A stretch of DNA of 64,000 nt from Halostella pelagica (GCA_005954745.1 CP040678.1:1488001-1552000), one strand, 5' to 3'; positions 8,132 through 16,561 are shown, numbered from the stretch's first letter. The notes: generated from the sequence alone by a model not told the origin. A program made the numbers and translations.

Positions 8132-8590
8132 ATGACTCTCGATGTCGACGCGCCCGACCCGCCCGAACTACAGGAGACGGACCCGGAAGAGTACGACGAC
8201 GTCGAGGTGACGGGGAACGCGAACTACCGCCGTCAGGACCTCGAACAGTTCCTGAAAGACGGCGCGTGGGCGGACGCCTTCGACGAGTGGCGAGGGAACA
8301 CGGACATGGACGAAGCGGAGTTCGAAATCGCGAGGGACCTCGGTCTGTTCCGGGAGTTCGACTTTTTCTGGGACGACTTTGCCGACAGAGTCGGCTATCA
8401 CGCGCCCGGCATTCCCGAGGACTGGCGCGAACGCGACTATCATCCGGACCTCGACTCCTGGGGAACGGTCTCCGCTATCAACGCTGGACTGACCGAACTC
8501 GGTCAGGTCGTCAGCGAGGTACTGAAGCAAGACTTCGTAGACTGGGAAGCGGAATACGACGCACCGGACGACCTTCCGGATTTCGACTAA
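8132..8590 (+). CDS. Acidic haloarchaeal protein of unknown function
   Basis: A 152-residue soluble, very acidic protein, pI clearly low. It contains two similar stretches rich in aromatic residues (FREFDFFWDDFADRVGYH and DWEAEYDAPDDLPDFD). No membrane helix, cysteine pair or known motif is recognised. The region after NANYRRQDLEQFL looks helical. Codon use matches its neighbours, which supports a real gene. I assign no function. Confidence 0.7.
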   Translation: MTLDVDAPDPPELQETDPEEYDDVEVTGNANYRRQDLEQFLKDGAWADAFDEWRGNTDMDEAEFEIARDLGLFREFDFFWDDFADRVGYHAPGIPEDWRERDYHPDLDSWGTVSAINAGLTELGQVVSEVLKQDFVDWEAEYDAPDDLPDFD

Positions 8591-8668
8591 GGCGTCCGAG
8601 AAGCAGAGCGGGTCGCGACCGGACGAGCTAACCAAACGGAGACGACTGGGTCACGGTCGTTTTACCTG

Positions 8669-9256
8669 TCAAGCATTCTGCTCAGCCGTGAGCGTTCCGA
8701 ACGTAACCGAAACCTTCCGCTTCTCGCCCGATGACGGTGACCGTATTTCGACGGTCCACTGTCCCGGTTCTGATGAATCCACCGTCCAGGTTCTGATGCC
8801 GATGGCCTCTTTCGTCGAATCACCCGGATCCACGGACCGGTGGACAGTCTCGTCCGGACCGATAAGCTCGACCGTGTGCCCGGTACTGAAATGGACGTGA
8901 ATCGAGAGCGAATCGGCGCTCGTACTGACGCCGGCGTAAAACGTTGCGACGGTTCCGGGATCGAGCATCGTCGACTGGGTTCCGGTGTCGGTCTCGACCC
9001 GTTTCTCGTCGTTTCGGTCTCCCTCTAACCCCCCTTGCGAGTGCAACCGTCGGACGGTGTTTTCCCGGTCGTGGACAGCCGTTTCCCGGTTGCTGGCACA
9101 CTCCGGACACTCGGTGAGCGCCGTGGCAAAGGCGTGCCACGTCCCCTCCCCCTCGAAAACCTCCGGCAGTGAGCCGTCGTCGACCCCACTACGAGAGTGA
9201 GTGGGGTGCCTCTGAGTCCCGTTCTGTCGTGTCTCGTAGTGATGTCGTTTCGACAT
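8669..9256 (-). CDS. Hypothetical protein with zinc-like CPEC and beta-sandwich C terminus
   Basis: A 195-residue protein. The N-terminal part is basic and histidine-rich (MSKRHHYETRQNGTQRH), unusual for this acidic proteome. One CPEC pair sits at about residue 49. The C-terminal 100 residues (HVHFSTGHTVELIGPDE ... GQWTVEIRSP) alternate like a beta sandwich and resemble pre-peptidase or pilin-like domains. No signal peptide is seen. The start at 9256 is the first good ATG. Function is unknown. Confidence 0.6.
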   Translation of the reverse strand: MSKRHHYETRQNGTQRHPTHSRSGVDDGSLPEVFEGEGTWHAFATALTECPECASNRETAVHDRENTVRRLHSQGGLEGDRNDEKRVETDTGTQSTMLDPGTVATFYAGVSTSADSLSIHVHFSTGHTVELIGPDETVHRSVDPGDSTKEAIGIRTWTVDSSEPGQWTVEIRSPSSGEKRKVSVTFGTLTAEQNA

Positions 9257-9373
9257 GGTGTTTTCTCCGTCGTCCGTGATGGGTGACCCCCGTCCCCCAC
9301 GTCCCCTGCGTGATCGAACGCCCCGGTATCGCCCCAAGTTGCCCCGATAACACCATAGTTGGGGGTACAAAAG

Positions 9374-9390
9374 GGGTTTGTGACAAACCC
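9374..9390. promoter_or_regulatory. Palindrome in divergent intergenic region
   Basis: GGGTTTGT and ACAAACCC face each other around one central base. It lies between the divergent 9256 and 9466 genes, so it may be an operator for either. Confidence 0.35.
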
Positions 9391-9430
9391 GTCCAAACGT
9401 ACCCGATTCACCAGCGATCCGACAGCCAGC

Positions 9431-9450
9431 GAAAAACGTAACGGTTTTTC
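9431..9450. promoter_or_regulatory. Inverted repeat just upstream of the GNAT gene
   Basis: GAAAAAC (9431-9437) and GTTTTTC (9444-9450) form a 7-bp dyad that ends 15 bases before the ATG at 9466. In a leaderless promoter this overlaps the initiation region, so it could be a repressor site. Confidence 0.35.
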
Positions 9451-9465
9451 CAACGAAACTCCCGC

Positions 9466-9972
9466 ATGGAGATCCGCCCAGCCACTGAATCGGACGTATC
9501 GACCGTCAAGGGGATCGCTGAACGGTCGTGGGAGCAGGATTACCCCGAGTTCGTCAGCCGGGAAACTATCGACGACACGGTCGAAGACTGGTATGCCGAG
9601 GGGAAACTGAGAGACGTGGTCGACGCTGACGACGCCGAAATATTCGTCGCTGACGACGGCGGCGCTATCGTCGGGTTCGCCCATGTTGTCTGGGACGTAT
9701 CCGAGGGGGACATCCTCCGTTTGTACGTTGCGCCGGATTACCGCCGGCAGGGAGTCGGCACGCATCTCCTCACATCAGTTCGTGACGAACTGTTTGGAAG
9801 GGGCGTCGAACGCATCCGGGCGATGGTACTCGCGGAGAACGAACTCGGGAACGCGTTCTACGAAGAACACGGCTTCGAGCGATCGGACGAGAACGAGACG
9901 CAGGTCGGGGACGAACGGCACCCGGAGACCGTGTACTCTCTCCAGCGGGTGAAGACCGGGACGAGTCAGTAA
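9466..9972 (+). CDS. GNAT family N-acetyltransferase
   Basis: A 168-residue single GNAT domain. DGGAIVGFAHVVWD is strand 4, LRLYVAPDYRRQGVGTHLL is motif A with the acetyl-CoA pyrophosphate loop (RRQGVG), and LAENELGNAFYEEHGFE is motif B. It would transfer an acetyl group from acetyl-CoA to an amine; the substrate (protein N terminus, antibiotic or small molecule) cannot be told. It is convergent with the small zinc protein at 10107-10250. Confidence 0.9.
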   Translation: MEIRPATESDVSTVKGIAERSWEQDYPEFVSRETIDDTVEDWYAEGKLRDVVDADDAEIFVADDGGAIVGFAHVVWDVSEGDILRLYVAPDYRRQGVGTHLLTSVRDELFGRGVERIRAMVLAENELGNAFYEEHGFERSDENETQVGDERHPETVYSLQRVKTGTSQ

Positions 9973-10010
9973 CACATCGGATACATGTCATTTCGCCGCT
10001 GTCTCGAAGA

Positions 10011-10106
10011 GGGGATCCGTCACTACTGCCCGTAACAGTGGTCGGAGGGCCACTGATTGTCCCACTTCGAACGGCGTTCGTTTCCGGCTTCGACGACAGT
10101 CCCTTG
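10011..10106. repeat. Short inverted-end element after the zinc-protein stop (copy A4, weakest)
   Basis: The right end reads, on the minus strand, AAGGGACTGTCGT starting one base after the stop of the 10107-10250 gene. The left end is GGGGATCCGTCACTACTG. Both ends resemble the family at 36.6, 46.6 and 59.8 kb (AGGGACTGTCGT and TAGGGATC...ACTGTG), but the inside has diverged. Confidence 0.4.
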
Positions 10107-10250
10107 TCAGGTGTACTCACCGGGAGATTCTTCGAACTCGTCGCGGTGCTCCTCGGAACAGAAGTGGAACTGTTCGCTCTGGTACTCCGTTACGATCTGG
10201 TTCTCCTCGCCCTGGTATATCTCCTCGCCGCAAACAGGACATTTCTCCAT
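10107..10250 (-). CDS. Small TRASH/YHS-like zinc protein
   Basis: A 47-residue protein: MEKCPVCGEEI, then QFHFCSEEHRDEFEESP. The C-x2-C plus C-x3-H spacing is a treble-clef finger of the TRASH/YHS kind. Such proteins bind metals and often serve in metal sensing or delivery. An in-frame ATG at 10277 would add nine residues. It converges on the GNAT gene. A real gene is likely because the cysteine motif and acidic composition are intact. Confidence 0.75.
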   Translation of the reverse strand: MEKCPVCGEEIYQGEENQIVTEYQSEQFHFCSEEHRDEFEESPGEYT

Positions 10251-10389
10251 ACGGGATCTCTCTACGTCGAGCGGCATAAGCCGCCGCCCCAAAGACGAGC
10301 GGCGGGGGAGGTAGAGCATGCTGTGACGGTCCCGACGACGCCCCGAGCGGCCGCAGAGGTTAGGTACTTTGGGGCAATAAACCGGTCGA

Positions 10390-11058
10390 ATGCCAACTAT
10401 CGCGGAGTTCAGCCACCCGTCGACGGAGTTCGTTCTCGGACGGGCACTGCAGGAGGACCCGGAGGTAACCGTCGAGGTAGAACGTATCGTCGCTGATACC
10501 ACGAACCGCGTCACCCCGTTCTTCTGGGCACGGGGCGACGGTATCGACGAGTTCCACGACGCGCTACGAACCGATCCGAGCGTCAAGGACGTGCGCCGAC
10601 TCGACGACAGTTCCGAAGGGCGGTTCTACCGCGCGGAGTGGGACGAGAACGCGGAACCGCTCGTGTACGCCCTCGATGACGTAGGCGCGACGATACTGGA
10701 CGCAGTGGGAGACAACGGGAAGTGGCACGTCCGGATCCTGTTTCCCGACGACGAATCGCTCGCCGAGTTCCACGACCTGTGTGCAGCGTACGACCTCTCG
10801 TTCGAACTGGTTCGCCTGTACAAGGCGGATACGACGAGCGATCCAGCGGTACAACATCTCACGGACGAACAGCGCGAAGTGCTCGAACTCGCCTACGATC
10901 AGGGGTATTTCTCAGTCCCCCGTGAAACGTCGATGGAGGAACTCGCGAACGAACTGGATATTTCTACGAACGCTATCTCGAAGCGCCTGCGGCGCGCGCA
11001 CGAGACAGTGCTCGAAGAAACGTTCGAAGGCGTCAGGGGGACGGCGACCGACACTTAA
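10390..11058 (+). CDS. HTH-10 (bacterio-opsin activator-like) regulator
   Basis: A 222-residue transcription factor. The N-terminal 150 residues are the Bat-associated sensory/GAF-like region seen in haloarchaeal regulators. The C-terminal 55 residues are the HTH-10 domain: LTDEQREVLELAYDQGYFSVPRETSMEELANEL, then DISTNAISKRLRRAHETVLEE as the recognition helix. The pattern is diagnostic of the large haloarchaeal Bat family. No target can be named. Next genes on the same strand are another HTH and a cupin. Confidence 0.92.
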   Translation: MPTIAEFSHPSTEFVLGRALQEDPEVTVEVERIVADTTNRVTPFFWARGDGIDEFHDALRTDPSVKDVRRLDDSSEGRFYRAEWDENAEPLVYALDDVGATILDAVGDNGKWHVRILFPDDESLAEFHDLCAAYDLSFELVRLYKADTTSDPAVQHLTDEQREVLELAYDQGYFSVPRETSMEELANELDISTNAISKRLRRAHETVLEETFEGVRGTATDT

Positions 11059-11114
11059 ACCGGTTCGATATCGAACCCGTCGATGCTTTCGGGTCCGCCG
11101 CGTGAGTGATACTG

Positions 11115-11456
11115 ATGGCTACCAACCGATCGCAATCGCTCGCCGACCCTGTGCAAACGGTGTTCGAGGCACTGTCAAATAGCCGCCGGCAGCGGATCCT
11201 CTCCTATCTCGCCGAGAGGAGCGACAGTGCGTCGCTCGACGGACTTGCGGGACATCTCGCAACAGAAACCGGGGCAGATCCCGCTGAGATACGGATCTCA
11301 CTCGTCCACTCGGACCTCCCGAAATTAGAGGAGATGGAAATGCTGACTTACGACCACGAGACGGAGACGGTACGGCGATGCATGTTAGCGGAACAGGCCA
11401 TCACTGCCCTCGAAACCACTCGGACGGTGTTAGCCGTTGACAGCACGGCGGAATGA
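11115..11456 (+). CDS. Haloarchaeal winged-helix protein (DUF7344-like)
   Basis: A 113-residue protein of one winged-helix domain: VQTVFEALSNSRRQRILSYLAE, SLDGLAGHLATET, IRISLVHSDLPKLEEMEMLTYD. The motif SNSRRQRIL is typical of a haloarchaea-specific HTH group. A GTG at 11106 in frame could add three residues; the ATG at 11115 is preferred. The regulator has no sensor domain. Targets are unknown. Confidence 0.85.
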   Translation: MATNRSQSLADPVQTVFEALSNSRRQRILSYLAERSDSASLDGLAGHLATETGADPAEIRISLVHSDLPKLEEMEMLTYDHETETVRRCMLAEQAITALETTRTVLAVDSTAE

Positions 11457-11534
11457 TCGGTGTTCTCCGGGACGATGTGTCTCCGATGTAAGTGAGCGTG
11501 TCGGTTTTTGCGTCTGCGAACCGAACTAGCGGCC

Positions 11535-11888
11535 ATGTACTCCCGAACGACAGTCGATGAACTCGACGAACGGGATATCGAGGGGATCGAACCCGGTCTG
11601 AAAGCAGTCGGATACGAACTCCGGCCTGAGGAGATGCGGCCGAGCGTCTGGTCGTTCGACGAGGGGGAGTCGAACAACCGACACAGGCACGATGCTCAGG
11701 AAGAACTGTATTTCGTCGTCGACGGGCGATTCGAGATGGACGTCGGAGACGAAACGTTCGAGGTCGGTGCCGGCGAGTTCGTGGTAGTCGACCCCGACGC
11801 GTGGCGGCAGTTGACAGCGCTGACAGAGAGTACGCTGTTCGTCGTGGGCGCGCCGAACGTCGAGGGCGACGCCGTGACCGAGGAGTGA
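11535..11888 (+). CDS. Cupin-domain protein
   Basis: A 117-residue single cupin. NNRHRHDAQEELYFVVDGRFEMDVG holds the first cupin motif with H-x-H...E ligands, and VGAGEFVVVDPDAWRQL the second, where the usual final His is replaced by a Trp/Arg region. The metal site may therefore have three rather than four ligands. The enzymatic role is unclear. A second, unrelated cupin lies at 46116. Confidence 0.88.
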   Translation: MYSRTTVDELDERDIEGIEPGLKAVGYELRPEEMRPSVWSFDEGESNNRHRHDAQEELYFVVDGRFEMDVGDETFEVGAGEFVVVDPDAWRQLTALTESTLFVVGAPNVEGDAVTEE

Positions 11889-12076
11889 GAGCGGGTCGGA
11901 CGACGCTACCCGGCAAATGCGTTCAGGTCACGCGTCCGGGTATCCGGAGTGTACGGGCGGGGCCGACGGTCGGACGCACATACCGGAAATGTTAGACGAA
12001 AGGCCGTCGACCAGCCCGGTGTTTGAACGTCCGAAAACCGAGAGGAAGGTGAACTCGACGCCCGCAGATGGCACTG

Positions 12077-12083
12077 TTATATA
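12077..12083 (+). promoter_or_regulatory. TATA box for the HEWD protein gene
   Basis: TTATATA lies 23-29 bases before the ATG at 12106, the spacing of a leaderless promoter. This decides the start in favour of 12106 (or 12100) over longer forms. Confidence 0.55.
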
Positions 12084-12105
12084 CCTCGACAACGTTGGGA
12101 TGGGT

Positions 12106-12288
12106 ATGGGTACAGGACTCCAGACCCCGTCGTTTCGGGAGTGCGAGCGGTGCGGTCGAAGCGAACACTGGGACGAGGACGACGAAACCTGGCGGATCCG
12201 CGAGGAAGACGACGAACGCCAGGTCGGAAATCCCCACTGCATCCACGAGTGGAACATCACCGGATCGTTCAGTCCGTTCAAGAATTAG
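12106..12288 (+). CDS. HEWD family small zinc-finger protein
   Basis: A 60-residue haloarchaea-specific protein. RECERCGRSEHWDEDDETWR carries a C-x2-C pair and GNPHCIHEWNITG carries C-x2-H and the HEW signature that names the family. The four ligands suggest one zinc site. Function is unknown. The longer frame from 11917 lacks homologous character and was not used. A second ATG at 12100 is equally possible. Confidence 0.82.
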   Translation: MGTGLQTPSFRECERCGRSEHWDEDDETWRIREEDDERQVGNPHCIHEWNITGSFSPFKN

Positions 12289-12577
12289 CCGGACGGCGGC
12301 CAGCGAGACCGTAAAGTACCGGTTGGAAACGACCGCAAAGTGTCGGTGTGAACGAACATAAGTTATTGATGACGGACGCGCGTACGTACACGATGAACGC
12401 ATCTAAGCGCGAAGAGTAATCTGATACGGGTTCGACACGACTGAGACGAGTTCAACACGGCGTATTTCTGATACAGATTCCACACAGTGCAGATACTCTA
12501 CAGAACTGACTGCGGTTTGACCTGCCGAACGCCTTGCAGTGATCGCTTCTTTGTCCGTGGCTACCGTAGCGCTCGCT
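12289..12577 (+). other. Gap before cutA with a possible short transcript
   Basis: After the tandem dyads and TATA-like site there is a 16-codon ORF (12369-12419, MTDARTYTMNASKREE) whose inner ATG at 12393 falls where transcription should start. No other gene is seen before cutA. It may be a leader peptide, a small RNA or chance. Confidence 0.3.
12307..12347. promoter_or_regulatory. Two tandem ACCG-N8-CGGT dyads
   Basis: GACCGTAAAGTACCGGT (12307-12323) and GACCGCAAAGTGTCGGT (12331-12347) are direct repeats starting 24 bp apart, each with an ACCG...CGGT dyad. They end 10 bases before a TATA-like ATAAGTTATT (12359-12368). The arrangement suggests two dimers of one regulator side by side on a promoter. 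Confidence 0.45.
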
Positions 12578-12883
12578 ATGCCGACGGTTTACATCACCGC
12601 GCCGCGGGACGACGCAGCAGAGATCGCAACGACGCTCGTCGAGGACCGACTTGCGGCTTGCGTCAACCGGGTCGACTGCGCGTCGACGTACCGATGGGAG
12701 GAAGAGACCCACGAGGATGCGGAGGCTATCCTGCTGGCGAAGACTTCCGCAGATCGGTACGACGACCTGGTCGACCGCGTCGAGGCGATCCATCCTCACG
12801 ACGTTCCCTGTATCGAACGGTTCTCCGAGGAAGACGTGCTTTCGACCTTCGCCGAGTGGCGAAACGACGCGGTGAGCGAGTAA
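12578..12883 (+). CDS. cutA: CutA1 divalent-cation tolerance protein
   Basis: A 101-residue CutA1 homologue: MPTVYITAPRDDAAEIATTLVEDRLAACVNRVD is the first beta-alpha unit with the ACVN motif, YRWEEETHEDAEAILLAKT the second, and PHDVPCI the conserved hinge. CutA1 is a very stable trimer that binds copper in bacteria, with a debated role in metal tolerance. Length is typical. It precedes the L11 gene but probably has its own transcript. Confidence 0.94.
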   Translation: MPTVYITAPRDDAAEIATTLVEDRLAACVNRVDCASTYRWEEETHEDAEAILLAKTSADRYDDLVDRVEAIHPHDVPCIERFSEEDVLSTFAEWRNDAVSE

Positions 12884-12972
12884 CCATCCGCCGTGACGGG
12901 TCCAGCGACCGGATCCGCCCCCGGTCACTGCGAAAAGCAACCCTTAAACCTCGCGCGGAGGTTCTTTCCCGT

Positions 12973-13461
12973 ATGGCTGGTACCATCGAAGTGCTCGTTC
13001 CGGGTGGCCAGGCCGATCCTGGCCCGCCGCTCGGTCCCGAGCTCGGACCGACGCCTGTCGACGTACAGGCTGTCGTTGGCGAGATAAACGATCAGACCGA
13101 AGCGTTCGACGGGACGGAAGTCCCCGTCACCGTCGAGTATGACGACGACGGCTCCTTCGAGATCGAAGTCGGCGTTCCGCCGACGGCCGAACTGATCAAG
13201 GACGAGGCCGGGTTCGACACGGGTAGCGGCGAACCGCAGGAGAACTTCGTCGCCGACCTTTCGGTCGACCAGGTCAAGCAGATCGCGGAACAGAAACACC
13301 CCGACCTGCTCTCGTACGACCTGAAAAACGCCGCGAAGGAGGTCGTCGGCACCTGTACCTCGCTCGGCGTCACCATCGAAGGCGAGAATCCGCGCGAGTT
13401 CAAACAGCGGATCGCCGACGGCGAGTACGACGACCAGTTCGCGGACGCCGCCGAAGCGTAA
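12973..13461 (+). CDS. rpl11: Ribosomal protein L11 (uL11)
   Basis: A 162-residue L11. The N-terminal domain shows VPGGQADPGPPLGPELGPTP, and the C-terminal RNA-binding domain shows DLKNAAKEVVGTCTSLGVTIEG. It binds the GTPase centre of 23S rRNA at the stalk base. In haloarchaea L11 is made from its own transcript upstream of L1-L10-L12, as here, where a minus-strand gene separates them. A CCTTAAAC element 25-32 bases before the ATG is a likely TATA box. Confidence 0.97.
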   Translation: MAGTIEVLVPGGQADPGPPLGPELGPTPVDVQAVVGEINDQTEAFDGTEVPVTVEYDDDGSFEIEVGVPPTAELIKDEAGFDTGSGEPQENFVADLSVDQVKQIAEQKHPDLLSYDLKNAAKEVVGTCTSLGVTIEGENPREFKQRIADGEYDDQFADAAEA

Positions 13462-13491
13462 CGGCGGTCGACAGGCGGTTCGGTTCTTCTG

Positions 13492-14277
13492 TTACCCCCA
13501 GACCAGCAGCGCCGCGTACGCTGTGGCCCCGACCAGAAAGTAACCGAACTGGCTCTCCCGCTCGGACGGGAGTTCCTCCTTGATCACGTTCAGAATCACG
13601 CCCCCGCTGACGAATGCGAACGCCCCCATCACTACGGCGTGATGAACGTGGACGACCATCGACAGCGTCCACCCGCCGACAACAGTGGCGGCCAGTATCC
13701 ACCGACCCAGACGGTCGTACGCGTCGCTGTGGTGGCGGCGGAGACTGTCGTCGTTGACGACGAAGTGAAATCCCATCGCCACCGCGAACAGGACGGCGTT
13801 GTCGCCGCCCGTCGCGCGTCCAGCGAGCAAGTAACCGACGAGAGCGTTCAGTAGGCCGTACGAGAGCATGTGTGCCCAGAAAACGGGGGTGCCCCACTCG
13901 CTCACCTCGCCTTCCCGAATCCCGCTCGATTCGTCGGGAGCGGGTTCACCGTCGTCGTCGACTTCCCCGTCGAAACCCCGTACACGCACTGCCCACCGTT
14001 CGAGCCCGTGAAACAGTGTGAACCCGACTAGCGCCATGAGGTACGCGTGATGGGCCAAGTAGTCGACGAGCGTGTGTTCGGCCTCCGCGATGATGACCTG
14101 CCCCGCCCCGAGTTCCGGAAGGACGTGAACGAACACGTACGCGACAGAAACGCCGCCGCCGAACGAGAGCCAACCGTCGCGCGGAACAACCGCTGAGAAC
14201 CGGACATATCCCGCGCCGGCGTGGACGGCGGCCAGAGCCAGTGCGAGCCCCGCCGTCAGCAAGAAGTGACTCGACAC
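13492..14277 (-). CDS. ZIP-like multi-pass membrane protein
   Basis: A 261-residue protein with about eight membrane helices. SVAYVFVHVLPELG and the late HHAVVMGAFAFVSGGVILNVIKEELPSE resemble the metal-site helices and C terminus of ZIP transporters, and several helices carry histidines (HHAYL, HGLE, MGFHFVVND, HVHH). A role in divalent metal transport is plausible but the conserved HNxxD/HExPH motifs are not exact. It lies between L11 and L1 and is transcribed against them. Confidence 0.7.
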   Translation of the reverse strand: MSSHFLLTAGLALALAAVHAGAGYVRFSAVVPRDGWLSFGGGVSVAYVFVHVLPELGAGQVIIAEAEHTLVDYLAHHAYLMALVGFTLFHGLERWAVRVRGFDGEVDDDGEPAPDESSGIREGEVSEWGTPVFWAHMLSYGLLNALVGYLLAGRATGGDNAVLFAVAMGFHFVVNDDSLRRHHSDAYDRLGRWILAATVVGGWTLSMVVHVHHAVVMGAFAFVSGGVILNVIKEELPSERESQFGYFLVGATAYAALLVWG

Positions 14278-14405
14278 GCCGGACGTACGTCCGCAAGCGA
14301 AAAGGGCTGCGGGGTCAGGTGGGTTCGTACAGAGTCGGCGGAAAACGGTGACAACCGACCGTTCGGAAGCCGGTAGCGCTGGAACCCTTCAGCCGCTTCG
14401 ACGGG

Positions 14406-14411
14406 TTTAAG
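14406..14411 (+). promoter_or_regulatory. TATA box of the L1-L10-L12 operon
   Basis: TTTAAG about 25 bases before the leader hairpin at 14431. It predicts a transcript start near 14430 and a 5' leader of about 65-70 nt. Confidence 0.5.
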
Positions 14412-14430
14412 TTCGAGATGGGCCACTGTT

Positions 14431-14465
14431 CGGGTGAGACAGGCATCGCCTGTTTCACTGACCCG
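14431..14465 (+). promoter_or_regulatory. L1 mRNA leader hairpin (likely L1 autoregulation site)
   Basis: CGGGT (14431-14435) pairs with ACCCG (14461-14465); above an asymmetric internal region CAGGC pairs with GCCTG around an ATC loop. It mimics the split helix of the L1 site in 23S rRNA. Archaeal L1 is known to repress its own operon by binding such a structure. A strong Shine-Dalgarno GGAGGTGA follows at 14487-14494. Confidence 0.65.
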
Positions 14466-14497
14466 TAGGAGCGTTACGCGTACTACGGAGGTGAACG

Positions 14498-15136
14498 ATG
14501 GCAGATCAGGATATAGAGCAAGCAGTGTCCAGCGCACTCGAGGACTCACCCGAGCGGAACTTCCGTGAGACGGTGGACCTCGCGATCAACCTGCGCGACT
14601 TAGACCTTAACGAACCGTCGAACCGTGTAGACGAAAGTATCGTTCTCCCGGCCGGAACCGGCCAGGAAACGAAGATCGTCGTGTTCGCGGAGGGCGAAAC
14701 CGCCCTCCGCGCCGAGGACGCCGCCGACGACGTTCTCGACGGCGACGAACTGGCCGACCTTGGCGACGACGACGACGCGGCCAAGGACCTGGCGGAAGAG
14801 ACCGACTTCTTCATCGCCGAGGAGAGCCTGATGCAGGACATCGGTCGATACCTCGGTACTATCCTCGGCCCGCGAGGGAAGATGCCGACGCCGCTGTCCC
14901 CCGACGACGACGTCGTCGAGACGGTCAACCGCATGAAAAACACCGTTCAGCTACGCAGCGGCGACCGCCGGACGTTCCACACCCGCGTCGGTGCGGAGGA
15001 CATGTCCGCGGAGGAGATAGCAGACAACATCGACGTTATCCTCCGCCGTCTGCACGCGGACCTGGAGAAGGGCCCGCTCAACATCGACACGGTGTACGTC
15101 AAAACTACCATGGGCCCGGCAGAGGAGGTGGCCTGA
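14498..15136 (+). CDS. rpl1: Ribosomal protein L1 (uL1)
   Basis: A 212-residue L1. Typical segments are [19 protein letters not shown] at the N terminus, [14 protein letters not shown] in the RNA-binding loop and [20 protein letters not shown] near the end. It forms the mobile stalk at the E site and, in archaea, represses its own mRNA. First gene of L1-L10-L12, with a good Shine-Dalgarno and a folded leader. One base separates it from L10. Confidence 0.97.
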   Translation: MADQDIEQAVSSALEDSPERNFRETVDLAINLRDLDLNEPSNRVDESIVLPAGTGQETKIVVFAEGETALRAEDAADDVLDGDELADLGDDDDAAKDLAEETDFFIAEESLMQDIGRYLGTILGPRGKMPTPLSPDDDVVETVNRMKNTVQLRSGDRRTFHTRVGAEDMSAEEIADNIDVILRRLHADLEKGPLNIDTVYVKTTMGPAEEVA

Positions 15137-15137
15137 T

Positions 15138-16196
15138 ATGAGCGCCCAGGCGGAGCGCAAGACTGAGAACTTGCCCGAGTGGAAGCGAGAGGAGGTCGAC
15201 GACCTCGTTTCGCTCATCGAGAGCTACCAGAGCGTCGGCGTCGTCAACATCGCCGGCATTCCGTCGCGACAGCTTCAGGACATGCGCCGTGGCCTGCACG
15301 GTACTGCGGAGCTTCGCGTCAGCCGGAACACGCTTCTCCAGCGTGCGCTGGACGAAGTCGGCGGCGGACTCGAAGACCTAACCGACCAGATCAAAGGTCA
15401 GGTCGGTCTCATCGGAACGAACGACAATCCGTTCGGCCTGTACCAGGAGCTCGAAGCGTCGAAGACGCCGGCTCCAATCGGTGCAGGCGAAGTCGCGCCC
15501 AACGACATCGTCATCCCCGAGGGTGACACGGGCGTCGACCCGGGCCCGTTCGTCGGCGAACTCCAGAACGTCGGCGCCTCGGCCCGGATTCAGGAAGGTT
15601 CGATTCAGGTTACGGAGGACAGTACCGTCCTCGAAGCCGGCGAAGAAGTCTCGGCCGACCTGTCGAACGTCCTGAACGAACTCGGCATCGAGCCGAAGGA
15701 AGTGGGTCTCGACCTGCGCGCCGTCGTCTCCGAGGGCGTCATGTTCGACCCAGAAGACCTGGACATCGACGTCGAGCAGTACCGGAGCGACGTTTCGACG
15801 GCGGCGGCCCGCGCACGGAACCTGGCTGTCAACTCCAAGTTCCCGACCGCACAGACCGCGCCGACGCTCGTCGCGAAGGCCACGGGCGAGGCCAAGAGCC
15901 TCGGCCTGCAGGCCTCCATCGAGAGCCCCGACCTCGCCGACGATCTCGTGAGCAAGGCGGACGCGCAGGTCCGCGTGCTCGCGGCACAGATCGACGACGA
16001 AGAGGCACTCCCCGAGGACCTGCAAGGCGTCGAAGCGCCCTCGGCGGGCGCTGAAGCGGAATCCGAGGAAGCATCGACTGACGACCAAGACGAGGCCGAA
16101 CCCGATACGGAGGAGTCCGAAGAAGCCGACGAGGCTGACGACCACGATGACGACGAAGACTCCGCCGCGGAAGGACTCGGCGACATGTTCGGATAA
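15138..16196 (+). CDS. rpl10: Ribosomal protein L10 (uL10, P0 stalk base)
   Basis: A 352-residue archaeal P0-type protein. The N-terminal L10 domain shows [23 protein letters not shown] and [14 protein letters not shown] helical spine then holds L12 dimers. The end is a long acidic tail closing in GLGDMFG, the same terminal motif as L12, which recruits translation GTPases. It anchors the stalk and lies one base after L1. Confidence 0.97.
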   Translation: MSAQAERKTENLPEWKREEVDDLVSLIESYQSVGVVNIAGIPSRQLQDMRRGLHGTAELRVSRNTLLQRALDEVGGGLEDLTDQIKGQVGLIGTNDNPFGLYQELEASKTPAPIGAGEVAPNDIVIPEGDTGVDPGPFVGELQNVGASARIQEGSIQVTEDSTVLEAGEEVSADLSNVLNELGIEPKEVGLDLRAVVSEGVMFDPEDLDIDVEQYRSDVSTAAARARNLAVNSKFPTAQTAPTLVAKATGEAKSLGLQASIESPDLADDLVSKADAQVRVLAAQIDDEEALPEDLQGVEAPSAGAEAESEEASTDDQDEAEPDTEESEEADEADDHDDDEDSAAEGLGDMFG

Positions 16197-16201
16197 CAAC
16201 A

Positions 16202-16561
16202 ATGGAATACGTTTACGCAGCACTCATCCTGAACGAGACTGGCGAAGAGCTCAACGAAGACAACCTGACCGGCGTCCTCGAGGCCGCCGGCGCTGATGTG
16301 CAGGAATCCCGCGTCAAGGCTCTCGTGGCCGCGCTGGAGGACGTCGACATCGACGAGGCCGTCGCGGAGGCCGCTGCAGTGCCCGCCGGCGGAGCCGCTG
16401 CCGGTGGCGCTGCCGCCGAAGGCGGTGCCGAGGAGGCCGACGAAGCAGAGGAAACCGAGGAAGCCGACGAGGAACTGCCGGATACGCAGGACGACGACGA
16501 GGACGAAGGCGACGGCGACGACGAGGCCAGCGGCGAGGGTCTCGGCGAACTCTTCGGTTAA
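16202..16561 (+). CDS. rpl12: Ribosomal protein L12 (P1 family)
   Basis: A 119-residue archaeal L12. [22 protein letters not shown] starts the helical dimerisation domain. A short Ala/Gly hinge follows ([11 protein letters not shown]), then a highly acidic tail ending GEGLGELFG, which contacts elongation factors. Last gene of the operon, five bases after L10. The spacer downstream contains CTTTTATTGG, a modest T-rich end signal. Confidence 0.97.
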   Translation: MEYVYAALILNETGEELNEDNLTGVLEAAGADVQESRVKALVAALEDVDIDEAVAEAAAVPAGGAAAGGAAAEGGAEEADEAEETEEADEELPDTQDDDEDEGDGDDEASGEGLGELFG

